A stretch of DNA of 64,000 bases, from positions 1 through 64,000 of the forward strand of contig JAFTXW010000015.1 in NCBI GenBank assembly GCA_017461445.1, read 5' to 3'. Both the position numbers and the translations under genes were made by a program. This DNA is from Oscillospiraceae bacterium. Its GTDB lineage: Bacteria; Bacillota; Clostridia; Oscillospirales; Oscillospiraceae. Shown here one piece after another: positions 6,627 to 13,919 of the stretch. Below the pieces are notes generated by a model. It ran no database searches. It was not told the origin of the DNA and saw only the letters and a list, made by a program, of their open reading frames with translations. Every line of letters starts with the position of its first letter. The stretch's first letter is position 1.

Positions 6627-7183
6627 ACTGCATAGCCCTCCTTTTGTAAATACGTCTTCAGCTTGGCGCGGGTGCGGGAGAGAGACCGCAGGACAGCGGC
6701 TGGCTTCATGCCGTAGCGTTTCGCGATGGTTTCGCTTTCCTCCACGAAGAAATACCGCCGCAGGAAAATATCCTGCTCCCGGTCCGGGAGGGTATCGAGA
6801 AACGCCCGGATAGTGCGGGCCAGCTCCTTGACCTTCAGCCGGTCATCCACACTGCCGCTGGCCGCAATGCAGCCCGCCAGCTCCTCCAGCACCAGCTCCA
6901 TTTCCCCGCCGCCTCGCTTTTCCGCTGACTGGCTGCGCCAGCGGGTAAAGGCAAGGTTGCGGGTGATCTTGGCAAGGAACATCCGGAAAACATTGGGCCG
7001 CTGAGGCGGTATGGCGTTCCAGGCCCGGAGCCAGGTATCGCTGACGGTCTCCTCCGCGTCCTGATCGTTATGTAGGATCGAATTTGCCAGGCGGAAACAG
7101 TAACCGCCGTATTTCCGGTCGGTCTCCACCACCGCCCGCTCATCCCTGGCAAAATACAGGTCCAGGATCGTTTCATCTTCCAT
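6623..7183 (-). CDS. ECF-type RNA polymerase sigma factor
   Basis: The 186-residue protein has both ECF regions. Region 2 (about 10-80) contains the DQDAEETVSDTWLRAW helix that contacts the -10 element. Region 4 (about 125-180) has LPDREQDIFLRRYFF and a helix-turn-helix around ETIAKRYGMKPAAVLRSLSRTR. AAGGAGG before ATG 7183 fixes the start; the longer upstream frame is not supported. It is coupled to the membrane protein gene downstream, which should hold it inactive until a signal arrives. The regulon is unknown. Confidence 0.9.
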   Translation of the reverse strand: MEDETILDLYFARDERAVVETDRKYGGYCFRLANSILHNDQDAEETVSDTWLRAWNAIPPQRPNVFRMFLAKITRNLAFTRWRSQSAEKRGGGEMELVLEELAGCIAASGSVDDRLKVKELARTIRAFLDTLPDREQDIFLRRYFFVEESETIAKRYGMKPAAVLRSLSRTRAKLKTYLQKEGYAV

Positions 7184-7271
7184 TGGGATTCCTCCTTGCT
7201 GTTGAAAGGCCTTTCTACTTATAAAGACGCAGAAAAAGAGGGGTTCGGACAAGATTTTACAAAATAATATG

Positions 7272-7300
7272 CAAAAACCGCCTTGCTTTCGCAAGGCGGT
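7272..7300 (-). terminator. Terminator of rpsU
   Basis: ACCGCCTTGC (7277-7286) pairs with GCAAGGCGGT (7291-7300) around TTTC, followed by five T on the minus strand. It separates rpsU from the ECF sigma gene. Confidence 0.88.
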
Positions 7301-7329
7301 CTTGAGCGTAAATCAAGAGGGATGTCAAA

Positions 7330-7512
7330 TTAATAGAACTTTCTCTTGTTCTTACGGGCAGCTTCAGACTTCTGCTTACGCTTCAGGCTGGGGCTGACGT
7401 AATGCTCGCGCTTCTTAACTTCAGCGATAACGCCCTCCTTGGCGCAGCTACGCTTAAAGCGACGCAGTGCACTCTCCAGAGACTCGTTTTCCTTGACGCG
7501 AATTTCAGACAT
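7330..7512 (-). CDS. rpsU: Small ribosomal subunit protein bS21
   Basis: A 60-residue, very basic 30S protein with the family's N-terminal [16 protein letters not shown] and the basic C-terminus [17 protein letters not shown]. It helps the 30S subunit select mRNAs at initiation. GGAGGG lies before the ATG. It has its own consensus promoter (7580-7608) and terminator, so it forms a single-gene transcript downstream of leuS. A short inverted repeat in the leader (GCATCC/GGATGC, about 7531-7553) lies just upstream of the ribosome binding site and could matter for control. Confidence 0.97.
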   Translation of the reverse strand: MSEIRVKENESLESALRRFKRSCAKEGVIAEVKKREHYVSPSLKRKQKSEAARKNKRKFY

Positions 7513-7579
7513 TGTTTTCCCTCCCTCCGATGCATCCGGCTAAATCCTGGATGCTTTCAGGGCCATATCAGGCTAGAAT

Positions 7580-7608
7580 ATTATATACGCCTTTTCCCCA
7601 ATTGTCAA
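7580..7608 (-). promoter_or_regulatory. Sigma-A promoter of rpsU
   Basis: On the minus strand: perfect TTGACA (7603-7608), 17-nt spacer and perfect TATAAT (7580-7585). It lies just beyond the leuS stop codon and gives a leader of roughly 60 nt. Confidence 0.88.
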
Positions 7609-7637
7609 GAAGAAATTCAATGAATTTACAAAAAACT

Positions 7638-10061
7638 TTACTTCACGATCAGGTTGACCAGCTTGTTCTTGACCACGATGGTCTTGCGAATCTCGCCGCC
7701 CTGCTTTGCCAGGAACTTGGCGATCTTCTCGTCGGCCACGGCGTTGGCGACCACTTCCTCGTTGGAGAGGTCGGCGGGCATCAGGACAGTGCCGCGCATT
7801 TTGCCATTGACCTGGACGGCGATATTGACCTCGCTGTCCTTGCACTTTTCCTCGCTGTACTGGGGCCAGGGCTCGTAGGCGATGGTGTTTTCATGGCCCA
7901 TGATCTGCCAGATCTCCTCGCCCACATGGGGGGTGATACAGGAGATCATCTTGATAAAGCCCTCGGCATACTCACGGGGGCAAGTGCCGTTCTTATAGAC
8001 CTCGTTGACGAAGACCATCATCTGAGCAATGGCGGTGTTGAAGCCCAGGGATTCAAAGTCGGAGGTGACCTTCTTTACGGTCTGGTGGTAGATCTTGGTC
8101 AGCTTGCCGTCGTCGTTTTCGGTGACGTTGGCAGGCTCGGTGAAGAAATTCCAGACGCGGTTGATGAACTTCTTGGCACCGGCAACGGCGGTGGTGCTCC
8201 AGGGCTTGGAGACCTCCAGGGGGCCCATGAACATCTCGTACAGGCGCAGGGTATCGGCACCGTACTCCCGAACCACGTCACTGGGATTGACCACAAATTC
8301 CGGGAAACGCTTGCCCATCTTGATGCCGTTCTCGCCCAGGATCATGCCCTGGTGGACCAGCTTCTGGAAGGGCTCCTTCACGGGAGAAATGCCCTCGTCG
8401 TACAGGAAACGGTTCCAGATACGGGAGTACATCAGGTGGCCAACCGCATGCTCGGGGCCGCCTACATACAGGTCAACGGGCAGCCAGTGCTTCAGCAGTT
8501 CGGGATCACAGAGTTCTTTCTCGTTATTGGGGTCGATATAGCGCATATAGTACCAGGAGGAACCTGCGCTGCCGGGCATGGTAGAGGTTTCCCGAACGCC
8601 CTTGATACCGTTCCGGTCATACTGCTTCCACTCAACAGCATTTTCCAGAGGAGCCTGACCGTTGCGGCCCTTGTAGTCCTCCAGCTCGGGCAGGATCAGG
8701 GGCAGCTCCTCGTCGGGCAGGAACACGGTCTCGCCATCCTCGGTATACACGCAGGGAACAGGCTCGCCCCAGTATCTCTGGCGAGCGAATATCCACTCAC
8801 GGAAGTGGTAGTTGTTCTTTCTTCTGGCAACGCCGGCCTTTTCCAGCTTGCAGGTGATGGCCTCCTTGGCCTCCTCCACCGTCAGACCGGTAAACTCCTC
8901 GGAGTTGATGAGCTTACAGCCCTTGCCCAGGTAATCCTGCTTCTCAAAGGCACACTCGGACACATCCCGGCCTTCGATGACCTGGATCATGGGGATGTTA
9001 TGGACAATGGCGTACTCAAAGTCGCGCTGATCGTGGCTGGGCACGGCCATGACCGCGCCTGTTCCGTAGTTTGCCAGAACGAAGTCGCCGATGAACACAG
9101 GGACTTCCTTGCCGTTGACAGGATTGATGGCATAGACACCCTTCAGGGGGCAGCCGGACTTGGTCTTGTTCAGCTCGGTGCGGTCCATGTCGCTCTTTTT
9201 GATGGTTTCGTCGATGTACGCCTGGACCTCATCCTTGTTCTCCACCCGATCCATCAGCTCCTGGACGATCTTGCCGTCGGGGGCCAGCACCATGAAGGTG
9301 ATGCCGTAGATGGTCTCAATACAGGTGGTATAGATGGAGAACTCGCCGCCGCCCACCAGCTTAAAGTCCACTTCCACGCCGGTAGACTTGCCGATCCAGT
9401 TACGCTGAATCTCCTTGGTGGATTCGGGCCAGTCGATCTCGTTCAGGCCCTCCAGCAGTTTCTCAGCGAAGGCGGGCTGATCGATGACCCACTGCATCAT
9501 GTTCTTCTTCACAACAGGATAGCCGCCCCGCTCGGACTTGCCGTCGATGACCTCGTCATTACTCAGAACGGTGCCCAGCTCCTCGCACCAGTTTACGGGC
9601 ATCTCGATGCGCTTGGCGTAACCGGCCTCATAGAGCTTCTTAAAGATCCACTGTGTCCACTTGTAGAAAGAAGGATCGGAAGTGGCGATCATCTTAGACC
9701 AGTCATAGTCAAAGCCCAGCTCCTTCAGCTGATTGGAGAAGGTCTTGATATTCTCCTGGGTAAAGCCGTTGGGATGATTGCCGGTAGAAACGGCATACTG
9801 CTCGGCGGGCAGACCAAAGGAGTCATAGCCCATGGGGTGCAGCACATTGTAGCCCTGCATCCGCTTCATGCGGGACATGATATCGGTAGCGGTATAGCCC
9901 TCAGGATGGCCTGCGTGCAGACCCACGCCGGAGGGGTACGGGAACATATCCAGCACATAGTACTTGGGCTTGGAAAAATCCCAGACATCGGTATGGAAGG
10001 TGTCGTTCTCCTCCCAATATTTGTGCCATTTGGCCTCAATGGCGGAAAAATCGTAATTCAT
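7638..10061 (-). CDS. leuS: Leucyl-tRNA synthetase
   Basis: The 807-residue class Ia synthetase charges tRNA-Leu. The HIGH-type motif is HAGH (49-52) in a YPSGVGLHAGHPEGY context. The CP1 editing domain (about 220-410) carries the conserved T-rich and GTGAVMAVPSHD segments. The second signature reads KMGKR (581-585) rather than the canonical KMSKS. The anticodon-binding and C-terminal domains follow. ATG 10061 is chosen (AAAGG eight bases upstream) over a GTG three codons earlier. No T-box leader is seen; the gap to rsfS is filled by an AT-rich inverted repeat. It is the last gene of the smc-leuS run. Confidence 0.97.
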   Translation of the reverse strand: MNYDFSAIEAKWHKYWEENDTFHTDVWDFSKPKYYVLDMFPYPSGVGLHAGHPEGYTATDIMSRMKRMQGYNVLHPMGYDSFGLPAEQYAVSTGNHPNGFTQENIKTFSNQLKELGFDYDWSKMIATSDPSFYKWTQWIFKKLYEAGYAKRIEMPVNWCEELGTVLSNDEVIDGKSERGGYPVVKKNMMQWVIDQPAFAEKLLEGLNEIDWPESTKEIQRNWIGKSTGVEVDFKLVGGGEFSIYTTCIETIYGITFMVLAPDGKIVQELMDRVENKDEVQAYIDETIKKSDMDRTELNKTKSGCPLKGVYAINPVNGKEVPVFIGDFVLANYGTGAVMAVPSHDQRDFEYAIVHNIPMIQVIEGRDVSECAFEKQDYLGKGCKLINSEEFTGLTVEEAKEAITCKLEKAGVARRKNNYHFREWIFARQRYWGEPVPCVYTEDGETVFLPDEELPLILPELEDYKGRNGQAPLENAVEWKQYDRNGIKGVRETSTMPGSAGSSWYYMRYIDPNNEKELCDPELLKHWLPVDLYVGGPEHAVGHLMYSRIWNRFLYDEGISPVKEPFQKLVHQGMILGENGIKMGKRFPEFVVNPSDVVREYGADTLRLYEMFMGPLEVSKPWSTTAVAGAKKFINRVWNFFTEPANVTENDDGKLTKIYHQTVKKVTSDFESLGFNTAIAQMMVFVNEVYKNGTCPREYAEGFIKMISCITPHVGEEIWQIMGHENTIAYEPWPQYSEEKCKDSEVNIAVQVNGKMRGTVLMPADLSNEEVVANAVADEKIAKFLAKQGGEIRKTIVVKNKLVNLIVK

Positions 10062-10083
10062 GGTAAACACCTTTTCTTTCCAT

Positions 10084-10161
10084 AATTGAAAATTTAAAAT
10101 TGAAAGCTGAAAATTAGGAGGTTAGATTTAATTTTCAATTTTCCATTTTCAATTTTCAATT
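10084..10161. repeat. AT-rich intergenic inverted repeat, copy A
   Basis: Two 33-nt arms (10084-10116 and 10129-10161) are complementary at 29 of 33 positions and enclose a 12-nt loop. The arms are built from AATTGAAA-like heptamers. It fills the rsfS-leuS gap, starting seven bases after the rsfS stop and ending 22 bases before the leuS start. Related elements lie at 11775-11847 and 13847-13919. Confidence 0.8.
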
Positions 10162-10168
10162 CAAATTT

Positions 10169-10531
10169 TTATTCTTCGACGATAATATCCTGGATATCTA
10201 CCTGCTCCGCGTCGGCCCACAGGCGTTCCAGGTCGTAGAACTTCCGGGCTTCCTCGGTGAAGACGTGGACGACGATGGTGCCGTAGTCCAGCAGCTCCCA
10301 GGCGTTGCCCCGGTGGCCCTCACGGCCCAGCATGGGCTCGCCCAGCTGCTCCAGGGTGTACTCGGCGTAGTCGCAGAGGGTGCGGACGTGGGTGTTGGAG
10401 GTACCGGTGCAGATCAGGAAATAGTCGGCCAGGGTGCTGACCTCGTCGATCTTCAGCAGCTTGATATCCAGGCCCTTTTTCTCATCCAGTGCCTTGGTTA
10501 CTTCGTAAGCAATCTCTTTAGGAGTTAACAT
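10169..10531 (-). CDS. rsfS: Ribosomal silencing factor RsfS
   Basis: The 120-residue RsfS/Iojap-family protein binds uL14 on the 50S subunit and blocks subunit joining in starvation. Diagnostic segments are DYFLICTG (about 37-44), GHRGNAWELLDYG and VVHVFTEEARKFYDLERLW. The ATG at 10531 has AAGGA eight bases upstream; a 13-codon upstream extension is unlikely. It follows nadD-yqeK, the usual firmicute order. Confidence 0.96.
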   Translation of the reverse strand: MLTPKEIAYEVTKALDEKKGLDIKLLKIDEVSTLADYFLICTGTSNTHVRTLCDYAEYTLEQLGEPMLGREGHRGNAWELLDYGTIVVHVFTEEARKFYDLERLWADAEQVDIQDIIVEE

Positions 10532-10574
10532 AACATCTTTCCTTTCTGGGAAATCTATATAGGCTTGCACGGGG

Positions 10575-11756
10575 TTACTTTCTATTATTCAGCCAAGCCA
10601 GGGCCTCCCGGGATTCGGGGGAGACTTCATTCCCCTGCCGTTTCAGATGCTCCAGGGTCATTTCCAGGCCCAGCTTCAATGCGGCATTGATGTCGGAGAA
10701 GGCCAGCTCCCGCAGCCTTTCCACCCCGGGGAAGTCCCGGTTGGGCTCCATATAGTCTGCCACATAAATGATGATTTCAAGCAGGTTCATGTTTGCTTTT
10801 CCGGTGGTATGGCTTTCGATGGCGGAAACCACCGCTTTATTTTCTCCAAAAATCCGCTCCGCTACCAGCGAACCGGTGAGGGCGTGGAGGGTTTTGGGGT
10901 ATTTTCTGGAAAAATCACTGAGTATTTTACCATAGGCCTCGCACAATGTCAATTGGAGGGGGCCGTCAATTGCTTTTGTAATATCGTGGAGGATACCCGC
11001 CCGGGCGGCATCGGTCTCGTCCGCGCCCCAGCGTCTTGCCAGCTCCATTGCCGTATCCCGGCAGCCCAGCACATGGCGCACCCGGTTGGGATTCAGGAGG
11101 CTGATGACCACCTGCTCCAATTCCTCCATAGGAAGGTTCTTCCAATCGGCATTCACCTGGTACAGGTCATTCTCCCGGATGTAGTCCCCTACTCCCGCGG
11201 GCAGAAAGGCCCCGGCGCATTGGAAGGCCAGCAGGCGGCGCAGCTGGGTAGAGGAAATAGCCGTGACCGCATTTTCCACCAGGTAAACCGTCGCCCCCAA
11301 CTGCTCCATCTCTGCCTTTTGGGCTTCGATGGCAGCCCGTTCCCCCTTGTCCCCCCGGTAGAAAACGCCCAGGGCGGCATTTTTCAGGATCTCCGAGGGA
11401 TTTTTCCAGGTGTGGAAGGACAGGAACATATCGGTACCCATCAGCAGAACAAGCTCCGCCTCAGGATACTGCTGTTTCAGCTGGGTCACCGTTTCCCAGG
11501 TGTAGCTGACGCCCTCCCGGCGAAGCTCGATGTCGGACACTTCGATCTTCGGGCAATCTGCCACGGCGATGCGCAGCATTTCCAGCCGCTGTTCTCCCGC
11601 GGCAGAGTTTTCGGGCATCACCTTATGGGGCGCAATGCGGTCGGGGATCACCAGGAGCTTACTGAGCCCCAAGGCAGTCACCGCCTGCTTTGCCGCCTGA
11701 ATATGCCCGATATGGGGTGGGTTAAAGGTTCCGCCGTAAATGCCGATTCTTTCCAT
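10575..11756 (-). CDS. nadD-yqeK: Fused NadD (nicotinate-nucleotide adenylyltransferase) - YqeK (HD-domain Ap4A hydrolase)
   Basis: The 393-residue protein joins two activities that are usually separate neighbouring genes. Residues 1 to about 200 are NadD, which makes deamido-NAD from nicotinate mononucleotide and ATP: nucleotide-binding GGTFNPPHIGH at about 7-17 and ISSTQLR at about 166-172. Residues about 205-393 are a YqeK-type HD hydrolase with RVRHVLG, the metal-binding ILHDITKA and a later SHTTGK. YqeK enzymes cleave diadenosine tetraphosphate. There is no stop or frameshift at the junction. AGGAGG six bases before ATG 11756 sets the start. Confidence 0.93.
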   Translation of the reverse strand: MERIGIYGGTFNPPHIGHIQAAKQAVTALGLSKLLVIPDRIAPHKVMPENSAAGEQRLEMLRIAVADCPKIEVSDIELRREGVSYTWETVTQLKQQYPEAELVLLMGTDMFLSFHTWKNPSEILKNAALGVFYRGDKGERAAIEAQKAEMEQLGATVYLVENAVTAISSTQLRRLLAFQCAGAFLPAGVGDYIRENDLYQVNADWKNLPMEELEQVVISLLNPNRVRHVLGCRDTAMELARRWGADETDAARAGILHDITKAIDGPLQLTLCEAYGKILSDFSRKYPKTLHALTGSLVAERIFGENKAVVSAIESHTTGKANMNLLEIIIYVADYMEPNRDFPGVERLRELAFSDINAALKLGLEMTLEHLKRQGNEVSPESREALAWLNNRK

Positions 11757-11774
11757 TTGCACCCTCCTCTTTGT

Positions 11775-11847
11775 AAGTTGAAAATTGAAAGTTGAAAGTT
11801 GAAAATTATTTCTTCATTTTCAAACTTCTATTTTCAATTCTCAATTA
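11775..11847. repeat. AT-rich intergenic inverted repeat, copy B
   Basis: The left part is a run of TTGAAA-type heptamers (from 11775). The right part is the imperfect complement ending at 11847, inside the yhbY stop codon. It lies in the yhbY-nadD gap, in the same position relative to flanking stop and start codons as copies A and C. Its arms match less well than those of copy A. Confidence 0.7.
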
Positions 11848-12315
11848 TTTTTCGTTGCGCAGTTGTTTTTCCCGGTCGCGTTCGATGGCGCGCTCGATGG
11901 CCTTCTCCTTGAAATAGGCATTACGCTGCTCCTTGACCTTCTTTTCGGCCTGGCGGCGGGCGTGGATGCCCTTGCGGACGGGATCCTGCTTGCTCTTGGG
12001 GGTCTCCTTCCGCTTGGCACGTCCGGTGGCGTTCCGTTCCTCCTGGCACTTTTCGCTGTAGCGATAAATAACAAACTTGGAACCCACGCAGGAAACGCCG
12101 TCGGCCCCGGTGGCCTCGCAGATGGCGTCGCTCACTTCCCGGGCGGACATAAGGGCACTTTCCAGCACCTTGCCCTTGATCAGCTCCCGGGCGGTCAGCA
12201 GACGGTCAGCCTCGGCGATAACATTCTCGGTAACACCCTCCTTGCCGACCATCAGGGTGGTTTCCAGGTCATTGGCCTGGGCGCGGAATTCACTGCGCTG
12301 TTTACTTGTCAGCAT
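11845..12315 (-). CDS. yhbY: YhbY/CRM-domain RNA-binding protein with long basic tail
   Basis: The 156-residue protein begins with a CRM (YhbY) domain of about 97 residues, associated with pre-50S ribosomal subunits. It shows the family starting segment LTSKQRSEFRAQAND, a VGKEGVTENV loop (GxxG type) and the LIKGKVLESA segment. A tail of about 58 residues follows, almost all Lys, Arg, Glu and Gln. Ordinary YhbY proteins end near residue 97, so the tail is an addition and probably also binds RNA. Its start overlaps the end of rdgB by 14 bases, indicating coupled translation. Confidence 0.92.
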   Translation of the reverse strand: MLTSKQRSEFRAQANDLETTLMVGKEGVTENVIAEADRLLTARELIKGKVLESALMSAREVSDAICEATGADGVSCVGSKFVIYRYSEKCQEERNATGRAKRKETPKSKQDPVRKGIHARRQAEKKVKEQRNAYFKEKAIERAIERDREKQLRNEK

Positions 12316-12907
12316 AACCTGCCTCCTTCAATTTCTCATAAAAAACCTTCAATGCGTTAGCCCGGTGGGAAACCTGATTTTTCTCTTCCGCGGTCATTTC
12401 TGCCGTGGATTTTCCCATGGGCGGATAGTAAAAAATAGGATCATAGCCGAATCCGTTCTCACCCACAGGGGCCCGGAGCAGCTCGCCATGGATCTCGCCC
12501 CTGGCCTGGATGGTCTGTCCCTCGGGGGTGACCATGGTGATAACACAGACGAACTGGGCCTGACGCTGACCGTCGGGTACCTGCTCGGTATTTTTCAGCA
12601 GCAGCTGCAGCCGTCCCCAATCGTCCAGAGAATCGTCAAAGCCGTACCGGGCCGAATAAATACCCGGCTCACCGTTGAGCGCGTCCACCGCGATACCGGA
12701 ATCGTCCGCCAGTGCGGGCAGGCCCGTGGCCTTCATGACGGCTTCCGCCTTGAGATAAGAATTTTCCTCGAAGGTGGTACCGGTCTCTTCCACGTCGATG
12801 TCCACACCCAGCTCGGACTGGAGCACCAGCTCCATGTCGAACTGCTCGGTGATCTTGCTGATCTCTACCAGCTTGTGCTTATTTTTGCTTGCCAATACAA
12901 CTTTCAT
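12302..12907 (-). CDS. rdgB: RdgB/HAM1 family non-canonical purine NTP pyrophosphatase
   Basis: This 201-residue house-cleaning enzyme hydrolyses dITP, XTP and ITP to monophosphates. Signatures are the starting VVLASKNKHKLVEI, ADDSGIAVDAL (about 69-79) and the nucleotide-binding NGFGYDPIF. The ATG at 12907 is preferred because GGGAG lies five bases upstream; an ATG four codons earlier overlaps the ftsY stop codon (TAATG) and is also possible. It is cotranscribed with ftsY and yhbY. Confidence 0.95.
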   Translation of the reverse strand: MKVVLASKNKHKLVEISKITEQFDMELVLQSELGVDIDVEETGTTFEENSYLKAEAVMKATGLPALADDSGIAVDALNGEPGIYSARYGFDDSLDDWGRLQLLLKNTEQVPDGQRQAQFVCVITMVTPEGQTIQARGEIHGELLRAPVGENGFGYDPIFYYPPMGKSTAEMTAEEKNQVSHRANALKVFYEKLKEAGYADK

Positions 12908-12918
12908 AGTATCTCCCA

Positions 12919-13827
12919 TTACTGGATCAGTGCGTCCACAAAGTCCTTGGCATTGAAGGGCATCAGGTCGTCTGCCTGCTCGCCTACGCCAACGAACTTC
13001 ACGGGAACCTTCAGGGCATCAGCAACCGCAATGACGATGCCGCCCTTGGCGGTGCCGTCCAGCTTGGTAATGGCGATGGCGGTAACGCCCGCGATCTCCT
13101 TAAACTGCTTGGCCTGGATCAAGCCGTTCTGGCCGGTAGTACCATCCAGAACCAGCAGCACTTCCTTGGCTGCGTTAGGCAGCTCCCGATCCACAATGCG
13201 GCCAATTTTATTCAGCTCATTCATCAGGTTGGTCTTGTTGTGCAGGCGGCCTGCGGTGTCAATGATGATCACATCGCTGCCCTTGGCCTTGGCGGACTGG
13301 ATGCCGTCATAGACCACGGATGCAGGGTCCGCGCCCTCATGCTGGCGGACGATACCGGCACCCGAGCGGCCCGCCCAAACCTCCAGCTGGTCAGCAGCGG
13401 CGGCACGGAAGGTATCGCCGGCCACCAGGGTCACCTTCTTGCCCTGATCCACCAGCTGCTTGGCGATCTTGCCGATGGTGGTGGTTTTGCCCACGCCATT
13501 GACTCCGATAACCAAGATCACGGAGGGGGTGGTGCTGAGATTCAGCTCGGTGCTGCCCACATTCAGCATGTCGTTCAGGATCAGCTTCAGGTTGAACTTC
13601 ACGTGCTCAGTGGTGGTGAGGCCTCTGTTCACCACGCGGCGGCGCAGTTCCGCCATCAGCTTGTTCACGGTGTCCATGCCCAGATCCGCCAGGATCAGGG
13701 TCTCCTCCAATTCATCGAAGAAATCATCATCGATGGCATCGGCGTTGTCAAACACCTCATTCAAGGTTTCGGTAAACATGGCACGGGTCTTAGCCAGACC
13801 CTGCTTTATCTTATCAAAAAATCCCAT
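12919..13827 (-). CDS. ftsY: Signal recognition particle receptor FtsY
   Basis: The 302-residue SRP-type GTPase receives ribosome-SRP complexes at the membrane. The N domain spans about 1-95. The G domain holds the P-loop GVNGVGKT (108-115), DTFRAAA, the DTAGR motif and TKLDGTAKGG. It lacks the long acidic A domain of E. coli FtsY, as is normal for Gram-positives. AGGAG before ATG 13827 sets the start. It lies between smc and rdgB, the usual smc-ftsY pairing. Confidence 0.97.
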   Translation of the reverse strand: MGFFDKIKQGLAKTRAMFTETLNEVFDNADAIDDDFFDELEETLILADLGMDTVNKLMAELRRRVVNRGLTTTEHVKFNLKLILNDMLNVGSTELNLSTTPSVILVIGVNGVGKTTTIGKIAKQLVDQGKKVTLVAGDTFRAAAADQLEVWAGRSGAGIVRQHEGADPASVVYDGIQSAKAKGSDVIIIDTAGRLHNKTNLMNELNKIGRIVDRELPNAAKEVLLVLDGTTGQNGLIQAKQFKEIAGVTAIAITKLDGTAKGGIVIAVADALKVPVKFVGVGEQADDLMPFNAKDFVDALIQ

Positions 13828-13846
13828 ACAGGCTCCTTTCAGTCGC

Positions 13847-13919
13847 AATTGGAAATGTTAAATTGAAAGTAGAAAATTACTCTGTCTCGGAATGATTTTC
13901 CACTTTCAATTTTCAATTT
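13847..13919. repeat. AT-rich intergenic inverted repeat, copy C
   Basis: The left arm starts with AATTGGAAATG at 13847. The right arm ends in TTTCAATTTTCAATTT at 13919, inside the smc stop codon. The inner 20 nt of the arms agree at about 18 positions. It occupies the smc-ftsY gap and matches copies A and B in composition, length and placement. Confidence 0.75.

Noticed and set aside
7226..7246. ECF-type promoter (GAACC ... CGTC) upstream of the sigma gene, suggesting autoregulation
   Set aside because: The two boxes are only 12 bases apart, shorter than the usual spacing, and no second copy was found in the window.
7512..10085. 857-codon open frame antisense to leuS
   Set aside because: It lies entirely over a certain synthetase gene, shows low-complexity antisense composition (many Gly, Val, Leu, His) and has no recognisable domain. 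GC-rich codon use makes such shadows common.
10062..10168. T-box riboswitch in front of leuS
   Set aside because: The gap is too short and holds only the AT-rich inverted repeat. No T-box consensus or specifier loop is seen.
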